A stretch of 17,625 bases of DNA from Pseudomonadota bacterium (GTDB taxonomy: Bacteria; Myxococcota_A; Polyangia; Fen-1088): contig JAEXQJ010000098.1 of assembly GCA_023438785.1 (NCBI GenBank), positions 1-17,625 on the forward strand. The letters are read 5' to 3'. The position numbers and the translations under genes are program-made. The notes below the pieces were generated by a model. The model was given only the letters and a program-made list of their open reading frames with translations. It made no database searches and was not told where the DNA came from. Shown here in pieces: positions 1 through 8,270 of this stretch (position 1 is the stretch's first letter; every line of letters starts with the position of its first letter).

Positions 1-39
1 GGCCAGCCGCACGATAGCCGGCGGCAGGCCCCGGCCAGA

Positions 40-834
40 TCAGTTGAATGTCGCGGAGCCGACGATGGCGAACGAGGTCACCGTCCAGCGGGTATCGCCA
101 TCCTTCACCGAGCCCATGTGGACCTGACCGGCCAGGCCCAGGCCCCAGTTGTCCGACACCCACCATTCCTTGCCCACGGCCAGCGTGCCGCCGACCCCCA
201 TATCGGAGTTCGCTTCGCTGTCGCTGTCGTCGTCGTACTTCATCGAGAGCCGCTCGAAAAGGAGGGTTCCCGAGAAGTACAGGTTCAGAGGCTCCACATA
301 ATAGGCCATGCCCGGGCCGAAGCCCGCTACGCTGACATCCAGATCATCCCGGGTCGTGGACTCACCGCCGGACTCCATTTCCGGGCTGCCGATCGTTGAG
401 AGGGAAAACTCGCCGTAGATGATGAGGTTCCGGCTCACCGCACCGCCTATGGCCACCCCGAGGGCCATAGCTCCGCCTGAGATGGTCCCATCAGAACCCT
501 GGTAGCTGGCGCTCATGCTCGTGTATCCACCACCCAACGCAAGCCGCAGATAGAAACCGTCGTGCTCATTGACCCCGGGTGCGCCCATGTCGGCAACCGG
601 AACCGGAGCGTACGGAGCCGGGGCGGCATACGGGCCCGGGGCCGCGTACGGAGCCGGGGCCGCCGACGGAGCCAGGGTCGCGGGCGCGGCCGGAGTTGCG
701 GGCGGAGCCGGAGTGGGAGCGGGTGCAGGAGCCACGGGCGGCGGGACATCCTGGGCGAATGCGGCCGCCGGAACCACCAGCGAAACACCGGACAACACCA
801 AAGCAAAACAGAGCTGCACGCGGAAGTTCTTCAT
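40..834 (-). CDS. Outer-membrane beta-barrel protein with Pro/Ala-rich arm
   Basis: Predicted 264-residue outer-membrane protein. The start was placed at the Met at 834 because it gives a clean Sec signal peptide (residues 1-27, positively charged start, hydrophobic core, AFA-Q cleavage site); the longer open frame to 882 puts 16 charged residues in front of it. Residues 30-86 are Pro/Ala-rich with YAAP/YAP-type repeats, probably a flexible periplasmic or peptidoglycan-spanning arm. Residues 92-264 alternate polar and hydrophobic residues with Gly-rich turns (FYLRLALGGGY near the start, AIVGSATFN at the end), a size that suits an eight-stranded barrel of the OmpA/OmpW kind. It lies 70 bp downstream of the FG-GAP lipoprotein gene on the same strand. 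No Shine-Dalgarno sequence is visible. The barrel class is inferred from the pattern; no substrate can be named. Confidence 0.8.
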   Translation of the reverse strand: MKNFRVQLCFALVLSGVSLVVPAAAFAQDVPPPVAPAPAPTPAPPATPAAPATLAPSAAPAPYAAPGPYAAPAPYAPVPVADMGAPGVNEHDGFYLRLALGGGYTSMSASYQGSDGTISGGAMALGVAIGGAVSRNLIIYGEFSLSTIGSPEMESGGESTTRDDLDVSVAGFGPGMAYYVEPLNLYFSGTLLFERLSMKYDDDSDSEANSDMGVGGTLAVGKEWWVSDNWGLGLAGQVHMGSVKDGDTRWTVTSFAIVGSATFN

Positions 835-843
835 GGTGGCAAC

Positions 844-849
844 AGTATC
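844..849 (-). promoter_or_regulatory. Possible -10 hexamer, near-leaderless start of the barrel gene
   Basis: On the minus strand GATACT lies 9 nt before the ATG at 834, with no Shine-Dalgarno sequence between them. A transcript starting about 7 nt after this hexamer would have almost no leader. No convincing -35 element is present at 16-18 bp, so this is a weak call. Confidence 0.25.
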
Positions 850-904
850 ACGAGGCCGTCCCTTTGAAACCACGCGCCACAATCAACCGCGTCCGTGTTG
901 CTTT

Positions 905-2497
905 TCAGTGCCTGACCCACCCGTTGCGTAGGTCATTGGCTCGGCCGGTTGGCCACAATAGGCAATTGGTGCCTGAAGCGGGCACCTCGTAGATGGCCAC
1001 CGCGGGTTCGGAGCCGTCCCAATAGACCTTGCGCATGGAAAGGACGATCTCCACGTCGCCATCGCCGTCCACGTCGGCCAGCGTGGGGACGGCGGCGCCG
1101 TGCTGGGGTAAGGCCACCCTGTGCAACACGTGACCGCCCGCATCCATAACGAACAGGTTCGAGCGGTTGTCGTCGGGCGAGTAGGTGGCAAACACGATCT
1201 CGGGAATGCCATCCTTCGACAAGTCGCCCACAACCACACCGCCCGTCAGCACGCGCGCATCCTCCGCATAGGTCGTGGCCCACAGTTCCTGGCGATTCGC
1301 CGTAACGGCGTGAATGCGGCCATCGAAGCCCGCGAAGATGAATTCGGGGCCCGCGTGGCTGGCGTCGATGTCGGCCACCGTGACCTGATTGGTGGCGCCC
1401 ACCGCATTGTCCTCGTCGAAATCCCACAGGCCGAAGGTGTAATCGGGGGCGTGAAAGGGCGTCTCCCAACCGGGCACACGGCTGGCGTCGTTGCGCACCA
1501 CCCACAGGGCCACGCCCTTCAGGCGGTCCGCCTGGCTGGCGTTCTGCACGCTGGCCAACATCACGATTTCGTTCCTTCCATCCCCATCCACGTCCGCGAT
1601 GGCCGGCGCCGTGTTGGTGAAATGGGCCTGCAATTCCGTTTCCTCGTCATTTGCCCAGCCCTGTTGGGCTTGCGAGAGCGTGTGCAAGTAACGCACGCCC
1701 AACGTCTTGGGCCGTTTGTTGAACATGGGGTTGGCATCGAAGGCCTCACCCGTGCCCTGGTAGAAGCCCGCGTAGGCGTTATCCATGGGCGCCACGATAT
1801 CCAGGCCGCCCGTGCCATCCAGGTCGCCCACCGCCAGATTCTGGTCGAAGGCGCCGGCCATCCAGCAATCCGTTCCCGCGGTGCAACCGACGGTGTTGCT
1901 GGCGATGGGCGGGAACCCGGCGACGTGCTCGCCCGCCGCGGTGTACGCATTCAGGATGTCGGGGCCGGGTTTGGTGCTGGCCACCACCACATCCAATTGG
2001 CCATCACCGTTCACGTCACCTGCGGCCAGGCTGCGAATCTCGTCGCGCCAGGTGACGGGCCAGCCCGACAGCACGGCGCCATTCGCGTCCAGCATCCAGA
2101 CCTTGCCGCGCGAGGCGACCACCACCTCCAACTCGGGACCGTCGCGAAAATCCCCCACCACCAGGCCGGCCCACACGCGGCCCCCGTTGGGCGCGAACTG
2201 CCAGGCCACGCTGCCGTCCGCACGCCAAGCCATCACCTTCGCGTGCGCGGCCAGGGTCTCCTGTTTGCCGTCGCCGTCCAAGTCGGCGACCACGGGAGAG
2301 CCGAGCCAACCGTAGTCACTGTCGCCTTTGAGGCCCAGCAGCAGCGCGGGTGCGGCGACAGTCGTGCCGCCGCCCGCCGCCGCACACGAAGGCACGGTGG
2401 GCGTCACGCCTGATCCGCCGCCCACGACCTTCGACGGCTCCTCGTCGCCGCCGCATCCGAGCACCAACAGCAAAGCCAACAGCGTGTGCCTGCCCAT
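905..2497 (-). CDS. FG-GAP/VCBS beta-propeller lipoprotein
   Basis: 530-residue predicted lipoprotein. The start at 2497 gives a short lipoprotein signal (hydrophobic LLALLLVLGC, lipidated Cys15) followed by a Gly/Ser-rich tether; a longer open frame reaching 3055 is antisense to the phosphatase gene and was discarded. Eight FG-GAP-type blades are seen by their acidic calcium-loop motifs at about residues 72-80, 116-124, 161-169, 225-233, 302-310, 376-385, 425-433 and 475-483. The best fit DxDGDG (72, 302, 475); those at 116, 376 and 425 are degenerate. This is the integrin-alpha-like propeller seen in many bacterial surface proteins, usually binding calcium and a protein or sugar ligand. No enzymatic domain is visible. 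Cys38, 205, 211 and 512 could form disulfides. It is divergent from the phosphatase gene and upstream of the barrel gene. Confidence 0.88.
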   Translation of the reverse strand: MGRHTLLALLLVLGCGGDEEPSKVVGGGSGVTPTVPSCAAAGGGTTVAAPALLLGLKGDSDYGWLGSPVVADLDGDGKQETLAAHAKVMAWRADGSVAWQFAPNGGRVWAGLVVGDFRDGPELEVVVASRGKVWMLDANGAVLSGWPVTWRDEIRSLAAGDVNGDGQLDVVVASTKPGPDILNAYTAAGEHVAGFPPIASNTVGCTAGTDCWMAGAFDQNLAVGDLDGTGGLDIVAPMDNAYAGFYQGTGEAFDANPMFNKRPKTLGVRYLHTLSQAQQGWANDEETELQAHFTNTAPAIADVDGDGRNEIVMLASVQNASQADRLKGVALWVVRNDASRVPGWETPFHAPDYTFGLWDFDEDNAVGATNQVTVADIDASHAGPEFIFAGFDGRIHAVTANRQELWATTYAEDARVLTGGVVVGDLSKDGIPEIVFATYSPDDNRSNLFVMDAGGHVLHRVALPQHGAAVPTLADVDGDGDVEIVLSMRKVYWDGSEPAVAIYEVPASGTNCLLWPTGRANDLRNGWVRH

Positions 2498-2503
2498 GGG
2501 AAC

Positions 2504-2509
2504 AAGGTA
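2504..2509 (-). promoter_or_regulatory. Possible -10 hexamer, leaderless start of the FG-GAP gene
   Basis: On the minus strand TACCTT (TANNNT form) ends exactly 6 nt before the ATG at 2497, and no Shine-Dalgarno motif lies between them. This spacing is what a leaderless mRNA beginning at the start codon would need. No good -35 element is seen. Confidence 0.3.
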
Positions 2510-2533
2510 CCTGAAGTCCGCGGCCGCCGCGCA

Positions 2534-2562
2534 TTGGCCGCGTGCACGCCGCCCCGTATACT
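2534..2562 (+). promoter_or_regulatory. Sigma70-like promoter of the histidine phosphatase gene
   Basis: TTGGCC at 2534-2539 and TATACT at 2557-2562 are separated by 17 bp. Transcription would start near 2569, inside the inverted repeat TCCCAC-ATG-GTGGGA (2563-2577), giving a leader of about 55 nt before the ATG at 2624. The inverted repeat on the start site could be an operator or a 5' hairpin. Confidence 0.5.
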
Positions 2563-2608
2563 TCCCACATGGTGGGAGTGAGGAGCGGGAGGTCCGAGGC
2601 CACCACGC

Positions 2609-2614
2609 AGGAGG
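2609..2614 (+). promoter_or_regulatory. Strong ribosome binding site of the histidine phosphatase gene
   Basis: A perfect AGGAGG lies 9 nt before the ATG at 2624 and fixes that start. It is one of only a few clear Shine-Dalgarno sequences in the window. Confidence 0.75.
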
Positions 2615-2623
2615 CGTGCTGAG

Positions 2624-3205
2624 ATGCGCCTGTTTGTGATGGCCCGGCATGGTGAGTCGACCTTCAACGTGCAACGCCGCGTGAACGGTGACCCCGGCGT
2701 GTCGGTCGTGCTCACCGAATCGGGGCGCGCGCAGGGGCGACGGCTGGGCCTGCAACTGCGCGGGATGCCCATCGATCTGTGCTGGATCAGCCGCTTCGCG
2801 CGCGTCAGCGAAACCGCCGCCCTGGTTCTCGAAGGACGCGGCGTCCCGCTCCAGGTGGACGCGCGGCTCGACGATCTGGGACTGGGCGCCTTCGAGGGCA
2901 GGCACGCCGACACGCACCGCGAGTGGCGGCGTGGTCATGGCCGTGATGAAGCCCCACCGGGCGGGGAAAGCCTGGAGGCCGCGCGCCTGCGCTACGTGCA
3001 GCTCTTCGATGATCTGCTGGCGCGCCCCGCGCCCACCAGCCTGGTCATCGGCCACGAGCTGTCCCTACGCTATTTGCTGAACGCCGCCCTGGGCTCGGAT
3101 CACCTGGACGATCCCATTCACCACATCGCCAACGCCACACCGTACATCTTCGACGAGAACGCCCTGACGGTCGCTCTGGACCGCATGAGCCGGCTGCGCG
3201 ACTGA
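2624..3205 (+). CDS. Histidine phosphatase family protein (PhoE/GpmB/CobC-like)
   Basis: 193-residue cytoplasmic protein of the phosphoglycerate-mutase-like phosphatase superfamily. The RHG signature is ARHGES (residues 7-12), with phospho-accepting His9 and partner Arg8; Arg60 in SRFARVSETA, Glu115 in GGES and the second catalytic His144 in VIGHELS complete the phosphate pocket. Length and motif order match the small single-domain phosphatases rather than true mutases. The position aligned with the usual proton-donor Glu (the E of LRE before GxWEG in PhoE relatives) is Asp84 here, in LDDLGLGAFEG. The true substrate cannot be read from sequence; small sugar phosphates or nucleotide-loop intermediates are typical for the family. 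The gene is monocistronic, divergent from the FG-GAP lipoprotein and convergent with the giant adaptor (1-bp gap). Confidence 0.93.
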   Translation: MRLFVMARHGESTFNVQRRVNGDPGVSVVLTESGRAQGRRLGLQLRGMPIDLCWISRFARVSETAALVLEGRGVPLQVDARLDDLGLGAFEGRHADTHREWRRGHGRDEAPPGGESLEAARLRYVQLFDDLLARPAPTSLVIGHELSLRYLLNAALGSDHLDDPIHHIANATPYIFDENALTVALDRMSRLRD

Positions 3206-3206
3206 G

Positions 3207-6200
3207 CTAGGGCAGACCGACCCGGGTGGACCGAATCAGCGCGCCCGCGCTCAAGCCGGCCGGTGGATCGATGACCACGACCTCGCCCGGATCCAGCCCC
3301 TGGGTCACGATGGCACCACCCGCGCCCTGCTCGGCGACCAGCACGGCTCGGGATTCCACGCGGCTGCTGGGCAGGGCGACCCACACGCGATCGGCGCTGC
3401 CCACGCGCGACAGCGCCCCCGAGGGCAGGACGAAAGCGGATTCGTAGCGCAGCCGGGCCAGTCGCGCGGGCTTGCCGGCCAGGTGCGGATCGATCTCGTC
3501 CAGCTCGGCCTGCACGTGCAGATCGTCGGCAGGGTCGGCGTGCAGAGTGCATCCCAGGAGCTGCCCCTCCACCTCCAGACGGCAGAATCCCACGTGACGG
3601 GCCTGCGCGGCCTGGGCGCGTGACAGCTCGAAGCGGGCGCGCCAGCCCGCGGGCCGCACACGCACGGCAGGGGCACCGGGGCGGACACTCTGGCCCACCA
3701 CGGCCACCACGGCCTCCACGCGACCGGGCGCCTGCGCCACCACCGCCACACGAGCGATGGCCGCCAACATCTGGCGCACGAAACCGCTTTGCTCCTCCAG
3801 CTTGGCCTGGGCATGCCGGGCCTGTTCCACGTTGCCCGCTGCCCGCGCGCGCTCGGCCAACTCGCGATAGAAGCTCTGACGCTCCTGGCGCCGCGCCAGT
3901 TCAAGCTGCATGGGTCGCGTGGCCTCGACGGTGGCCAGCACGTCTCCGGCGGCCACCGCCGCGCCCAGCTCGACCACGCGGATCACCTTGCCGCCCACCG
4001 GGAAGGTGAGCGTCTCCGCCTCGGCCCGCTCCACGGGCGCGGTGGCGTCGAACCAACGGTACACGGAGCCCACCGCCGGCACGAAGGTGCGAACTTTGAT
4101 TCCCTCTGGCTGCCGGCCGCCCAGAATCAAGGGCGACACCAGAACGCCCAGCAGTCCCGCGCACGCCACGCCCAGAGCGGCGTAGCCCAGCAAGGCCCAG
4201 CGACGGCCGGCCGGCACGCGCAGGGCCACCGCCGGCGTGTGCAGAGGGGCCGCGCGCAAAGGCGTGGGCGTGGGTCGATACACAGACCGGCGCGATAAAC
4301 GGTGCGTTTCGAGAGCAGCCGACGGATCCGTGACGACCGGAGCCGCGGGCGCGTGCTCCCGTGCCGCGCCCTCCAAGAAGGCAACCAACTCCTTGGGTCG
4401 CTCATCGCTCGTCGACAGCGCGGAGGTCGCCGCCACGACGTGGGACGGAGAAGCGGTGAGCGGCGCGTCCGTCCGGGGACGCTCGACGGGAACGGGCAGA
4501 TCCGAAAACTCTTCGGGTGGCGCGGTCCCTGAGCCCGCGGGCGCGGGCCTCTCACCCGACGAAAGATCTCGTGTCCCGCCAACGAGAGCGGCCGCCTCGG
4601 TGGGCCCGGCGTACGGCACGGTCTCGTCGCTCTCACCGCGCGTCGCTTCCATCGGCACGGGCGATGCCGTCGACGATGTCGCCTCGCCCATCGGCACGGG
4701 CGATTCCGTCGACGACGTTGCCTCGCCGACCGGCACGGGCGATTCCGTCGATGACGTTGCCTCGCCCACCGGCACGGGCGATTCCGTCGATGACGTTGCT
4801 TCGCGGAAATCGCCTTCGGCCACGACGGGCACCCCCGTGGGAGATTGCACGGGCTCGCCATCCGTCACTGCAGTCGAAACGGACCCAGCCGAGGGCGACG
4901 CTTCCGCGGACTCACTCCCAGCGACCTCGGGCGAGGCCGCCCGCGCCGACTCGCCGTCCACTGATTCGACTGCCGCGCGCGGCTCCGACGGAGACGCCTC
5001 CTCCTCAGACCCACTCCCGGCGACCTCGGGCGAGGCCGCCCGCGCCGACTCGCCGTCCACTGATTCGACCGCCGCGCGCGACTCCGACGGAGACGCCTCC
5101 TCCCCGGACCCACTCCCGGCCACCTCGGACGAGGCCGGCCACTCGTGAGCTGGCCGGTCCGTGGGCGCGCGCGACAGTTCCTCGGCCCGGGTCGTCTCCC
5201 CTTGCAGCACAGGTGATGCAGCCTCGGCGTGCGTGACCGGTGCTGGGGATACGGGCGAGGCGCCCTCGCCCTCCCCAGGCGACAGCTGTGGGAGCGTGTC
5301 TTCCGCCTCATACGCCTCCGCCGGCGCAGGCGCGGGCTTCTCCGAGTCTGCAGCCTGGGCCTGCGCAGCGCCAGCCTCACTCAGTGCGTTCGCCCAAGGC
5401 AGCGGCGAGGCCTCACTCCCCGCTTGCGCCCAAGCAGCGGACGCGACGACTGACTCCGACGCAGCAGATGCGACGACTGACTCCGACGCGTAAGGCGTCG
5501 TATCCTCGGGTTCACCCAGCGCCGCTACGTCCGTGGCTGCCGGCGCGGACTCGTCCCCATCAGCGCCTGTATCCTCCGACCGCAACGGCGCGGCGGCCAC
5601 CTCACCTGCCTCCGCTGTCCCGGCCGGCCCGGCGACGGCATCTTCCCCGCCCGCTTTCTCCCGCTCACCCAGTGCCGCCACGTCCGTGGCTGCCGGCGCG
5701 GACTCGTCCCCATCAGCGCCTGTATCCTCCGACCGCAACGGCGCGGCGGCCACCTCACCTGCCTCCGGCTCCGGCGTCGCACCCATCGGTGTCCCACCGC
5801 GGATCCAGTCGTCCTCGGCGGTCCCTTCTGGCGCGAGGAGGGGCATCGACGCCTCTGCCCGCGTCGACGCCGTCTCATTCCCATCTCCTCCCGCGGCTTC
5901 GGTCGTCGTCCCCCGCTCGGCCCAGGCAGTCGTCGGCGCTGCAGCGGGCACGACGGCCGCATCCGGTTCCGACAAGACGCTCTCGGACAAGGGCGCCGGC
6001 GGCGCTTCAGCGGGGCCTGTCCCGTCGTCGCCTCCCATTTCTGCCCCAGCCGCGGCGGACCCAGCCGAAGCCAATTGGGTCTCCATCGCGGAGGCAGCCG
6101 GCTCGGCCCCCGCGTCGGCTCCAGCGGAGACCTCCGCAAGGGCGGACTGGACATCGGCGCCGTCCTCGGAGCCAGCCGGCTCGGGCTGCGCTTCGGCGAC

Positions 6201-8270
6201 GCCCACCGCAGGCTCGACCTCCCCGGCCTCGGAAGACGCGGTCTCTTGCACGACCCGTACATCGACGCTGGGCTCTTCCGGCCTCGCATCGCTCTGCGCC
6301 GGATCCCGCACCCAACACGGGCGCGTCGCGGCCGCTTGCTCCGCGGGCCCTGGCGCCGCGTTCTCGGCGGCGGTCGTCGCGGCCACATCCTGAGCCGGAA
6401 CACTCGTGAAGGCGGGGTCCTCGATGGAATCGGAGAGGCTCTCCCCGGGGATCCCCGCGGTGAGGACGCGCGTTTCGGCCTCGTCGACCGGCGCGCCGGT
6501 CTCCACGCTGGGAGCGCCCTCGTCGACGTCCGGATCAGCGAAACGCTCTTCGACGGGGACGTGAACGGCCTCCTCGGGCGTGGGCGCGCCGATCTCTTCC
6601 TCGACGGCCCCTGCCACATCGGTCGGCGCCCACTCCTCAGCGAGCGGCGGCAGGACCGGCGCTGGCACCTCCGCGGCGGGCGCCTCCACCGACGGTGCTG
6701 AGACCTCCGCCGGCGCTGCGGTGGCCGCCGTCGACGCAACCGTCTCTTCCGCCGCCGGCATCTTCTCCGTCACACGAACGGCGGCTGCTGTCTCTGCCGT
6801 GTCGGCCGGCGCAGGGGCTTGATCCACCGCCGCGATGCGCTCCGCAGGGTCCCACTCGAAGGGGGGCTCGTCCGGCGAGGGCGACGCCCCGGCCGCATTC
6901 GCAGCCTCGTCCTCTGACGAGGCGTCGCTCGCCACGGGCTCCAGGACGGGCGCGGGCGTGAGTTCAAAGAACGTCCTCTGACTCGATTCGGGTTCCGAGG
7001 GACCCGACCACTCGGCTGCCTTTGTGCGGAACACCTCCACCGCGTCGCCCGCACCTTCCTCGGCCGCGGAAGCGAGGAACGCGTCGGCTTGCGGCTGCTC
7101 GCCGCTCGGGCCGTCCGTCGAAGGGGCGGCCACGCGCTCCTCGGAGACCAGGCCTTGCTGGCCACCCGTCTCGCCATGGGCAGGGGCCGCCTCACCCATG
7201 GGGAGCGTGTTGCCTTCCATGAGGGTGCGCGGTTCCACACCCCACGCGGGCGCCTCGACCTCCGCTTCCGCCTCGCGGGCCTGCACGGCCTCCGGGTTGG
7301 TCCCGTGGCCAGTGGGCTCATCCATGGCGGGCCACGGGGGTTCGGATTCTGCCGGCGCAGGCGGCCCCGGGAACCTGGCGGCCCACGATTCAAGCGACGA
7401 GGTAAACGAGTCCTCGCTCGAACCCAGCGCTTGGGGCAAGGCGCCCTCCCCCATCTCGACCGACGCGGGCAGAGAGGGCGAAAGCACGAACGGCTGGCGC
7501 GGCGGCAAGCCCGCCCCCGTCGGGGCATGCTCGGCCTGCCCTGGTGTGGCGCCGCACACGGGTATGGTGGCAGCGGGCGGCTGCGGCTGCAGCGCAGGCG
7601 ACGCCATCAGCGGCGGCGTCTTCTCGGGCGCGGCCTTGTCCGTGTCCTGCTTGGCCTCGCGGCGCCCCGCCCAAAACAACCCCGTCCGCAGCGTCTCGAC
7701 CTTGCCCCGTGGCTTGTTCCGCGCCGGGGCCACGGGCCTATCCACCGCCTGCATCGAGTAGGTAGGCGTAATGCGCCGATGCGACGGCTGGGTGACCTCG
7801 GGCGACACAACCGGCATGGGCGCGGCGGGCGTGCGTCGGTCAGCGCGGGTCGGCTCGGCTGCTGGCTTCGGCGCGGCGGGAGGAGCTGCTGGCTCAGGCG
7901 CGGCAGGAGGAGGCGTGAGATCGGAGAGGGGGACGTCGACGAACTCGGGAATGGGCAGGTAGGCGACGGCCTTGTGGGCCTGCGGCGCGGGCGGCGCAGC
8001 CTCGGCCTCGAGGAATCCCAGCCCCTCCAGCTCCTGGGCGAAAGCCGAGAGCTGCTCCATGGTCAGTTCCAGGCCCGCCGTGATGCGCACCCAAGGAATG
8101 ACCTTGGCCAGGGGGCGCCCGTCGAAGGCCAGGGCCACGGAGTATTCGTAGTCGTAGAAGCGAAAACTGGTATTACGTCGCGGATCGATCACGTCCACGA
8201 CTCGGATCCCGTCGACGTCATGGATGGCCGGCACGAGATCGCGCCGAAACCGAGGTCGCTCCACCGACAT
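3207..8270 (-). CDS. Giant PqqD-like / HlyD-type membrane fusion protein
   Basis: 1687 residues in three parts. Residues 1-92 resemble a PqqD-like (RRE) winged-helix domain: charged start RPRFRRDL, a strand with VDVIDPRRN, a DYEYSVALAFDG segment, and a final helix ELEGLGF. Residues 93-1350 are Ala/Glu/Pro/Ser/Thr-rich, acidic, low complexity and probably disordered, with internal repeats. Residues 1358-1384 form the single membrane helix. Residues 1385-1687 are a periplasmic adaptor: two lipoyl-like half motifs (GGKVIRVVELGAAVAAGDVL and APGRVEAVVAVVGQSVRPG) flank a short alpha-helical hairpin, then a beta-barrel and membrane-proximal region. PqqD-like domains fused to HlyD or M50 proteins are known in peptide-export contexts. 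With N-inside topology the long linker would be cytoplasmic. No ABC, RND or outer-membrane partner is nearby. No Shine-Dalgarno is visible at the start. Adaptor assignment is firm; the PqqD assignment is moderate. Confidence 0.8.
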   Translation of the reverse strand: MSVERPRFRRDLVPAIHDVDGIRVVDVIDPRRNTSFRFYDYEYSVALAFDGRPLAKVIPWVRITAGLELTMEQLSAFAQELEGLGFLEAEAAPPAPQAHKAVAYLPIPEFVDVPLSDLTPPPAAPEPAAPPAAPKPAAEPTRADRRTPAAPMPVVSPEVTQPSHRRITPTYSMQAVDRPVAPARNKPRGKVETLRTGLFWAGRREAKQDTDKAAPEKTPPLMASPALQPQPPAATIPVCGATPGQAEHAPTGAGLPPRQPFVLSPSLPASVEMGEGALPQALGSSEDSFTSSLESWAARFPGPPAPAESEPPWPAMDEPTGHGTNPEAVQAREAEAEVEAPAWGVEPRTLMEGNTLPMGEAAPAHGETGGQQGLVSEERVAAPSTDGPSGEQPQADAFLASAAEEGAGDAVEVFRTKAAEWSGPSEPESSQRTFFELTPAPVLEPVASDASSEDEAANAAGASPSPDEPPFEWDPAERIAAVDQAPAPADTAETAAAVRVTEKMPAAEETVASTAATAAPAEVSAPSVEAPAAEVPAPVLPPLAEEWAPTDVAGAVEEEIGAPTPEEAVHVPVEERFADPDVDEGAPSVETGAPVDEAETRVLTAGIPGESLSDSIEDPAFTSVPAQDVAATTAAENAAPGPAEQAAATRPCWVRDPAQSDARPEEPSVDVRVVQETASSEAGEVEPAVGVAEAQPEPAGSEDGADVQSALAEVSAGADAGAEPAASAMETQLASAGSAAAGAEMGGDDGTGPAEAPPAPLSESVLSEPDAAVVPAAAPTTAWAERGTTTEAAGGDGNETASTRAEASMPLLAPEGTAEDDWIRGGTPMGATPEPEAGEVAAAPLRSEDTGADGDESAPAATDVAALGEREKAGGEDAVAGPAGTAEAGEVAAAPLRSEDTGADGDESAPAATDVAALGEPEDTTPYASESVVASAASESVVASAAWAQAGSEASPLPWANALSEAGAAQAQAADSEKPAPAPAEAYEAEDTLPQLSPGEGEGASPVSPAPVTHAEAASPVLQGETTRAEELSRAPTDRPAHEWPASSEVAGSGSGEEASPSESRAAVESVDGESARAASPEVAGSGSEEEASPSEPRAAVESVDGESARAASPEVAGSESAEASPSAGSVSTAVTDGEPVQSPTGVPVVAEGDFREATSSTESPVPVGEATSSTESPVPVGEATSSTESPVPMGEATSSTASPVPMEATRGESDETVPYAGPTEAAALVGGTRDLSSGERPAPAGSGTAPPEEFSDLPVPVERPRTDAPLTASPSHVVAATSALSTSDERPKELVAFLEGAAREHAPAAPVVTDPSAALETHRLSRRSVYRPTPTPLRAAPLHTPAVALRVPAGRRWALLGYAALGVACAGLLGVLVSPLILGGRQPEGIKVRTFVPAVGSVYRWFDATAPVERAEAETLTFPVGGKVIRVVELGAAVAAGDVLATVEATRPMQLELARRQERQSFYRELAERARAAGNVEQARHAQAKLEEQSGFVRQMLAAIARVAVVAQAPGRVEAVVAVVGQSVRPGAPAVRVRPAGWRARFELSRAQAAQARHVGFCRLEVEGQLLGCTLHADPADDLHVQAELDEIDPHLAGKPARLARLRYESAFVLPSGALSRVGSADRVWVALPSSRVESRAVLVAEQGAGGAIVTQGLDPGEVVVIDPPAGLSAGALIRSTRVGLP
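4650..4805 (-). repeat. Four tandem 39-bp in-frame units (13-residue repeats)
   Basis: Units start at 4650, 4689, 4728 and 4767 and are nearly identical. They encode the repeated peptide EATSSTESPVPVG (residues about 1156-1207 of the giant adaptor). Units keep the reading frame, so copy number can change without a frameshift. Confidence 0.92.
4914..5138 (-). repeat. 99-bp in-frame tandem repeat, about 2.3 copies
   Basis: Copies begin at 4914 and 5013, with a partial copy from 5112. Each unit encodes 33 residues containing EVAGS, EEASPSE and RAAVESVDGESARAA. They correspond to residues about 1045-1119 of the giant adaptor and differ by only a few bases. Confidence 0.9.
5434..5487 (-). repeat. 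Two tandem 27-bp units
   Basis: Two copies (5434-5460 and 5461-5487) encode the repeated nonapeptide SESVVASAA in the linker of the giant adaptor, with two base differences. Confidence 0.8.
5512..5767 (-). repeat. Near-identical 103-bp direct repeat, 153-bp period
   Basis: Copies at 5512-5614 and 5665-5767 differ at only two positions by eye and are separated by 50 bp of unrelated sequence. They encode the repeated peptide containing EAGEVAAAPLRSEDTG and PAATDVAALGE. The 153-bp period keeps frame. The near identity suggests a recent duplication or ongoing gene conversion. Confidence 0.9.

Noticed and set aside
1121..2413. Plus-strand frame of 430 codons opposite the FG-GAP gene
   Set aside because: Antisense shadow in high-GC DNA: His/Gly/Arg-rich with no domain pattern, while the minus strand shows eight clear propeller blades.
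2498..3055. N-terminal extension of the FG-GAP protein to 716 residues
   Set aside because: The extension is antisense to the histidine phosphatase gene and would bury a good lipoprotein signal inside the protein.
4650..4805. Four regular 39-bp repeats considered as a CRISPR array
   Set aside because: The units are contiguous with no unique spacers and encode an in-frame peptide repeat.
5240..6739. Long Pro/Arg/Ser-rich frames on both strands within the adaptor linker region
   Set aside because: They arise from the repetitive Ala/Glu/Pro codons of the 1687-residue gene read in other frames; no start signals or domains.
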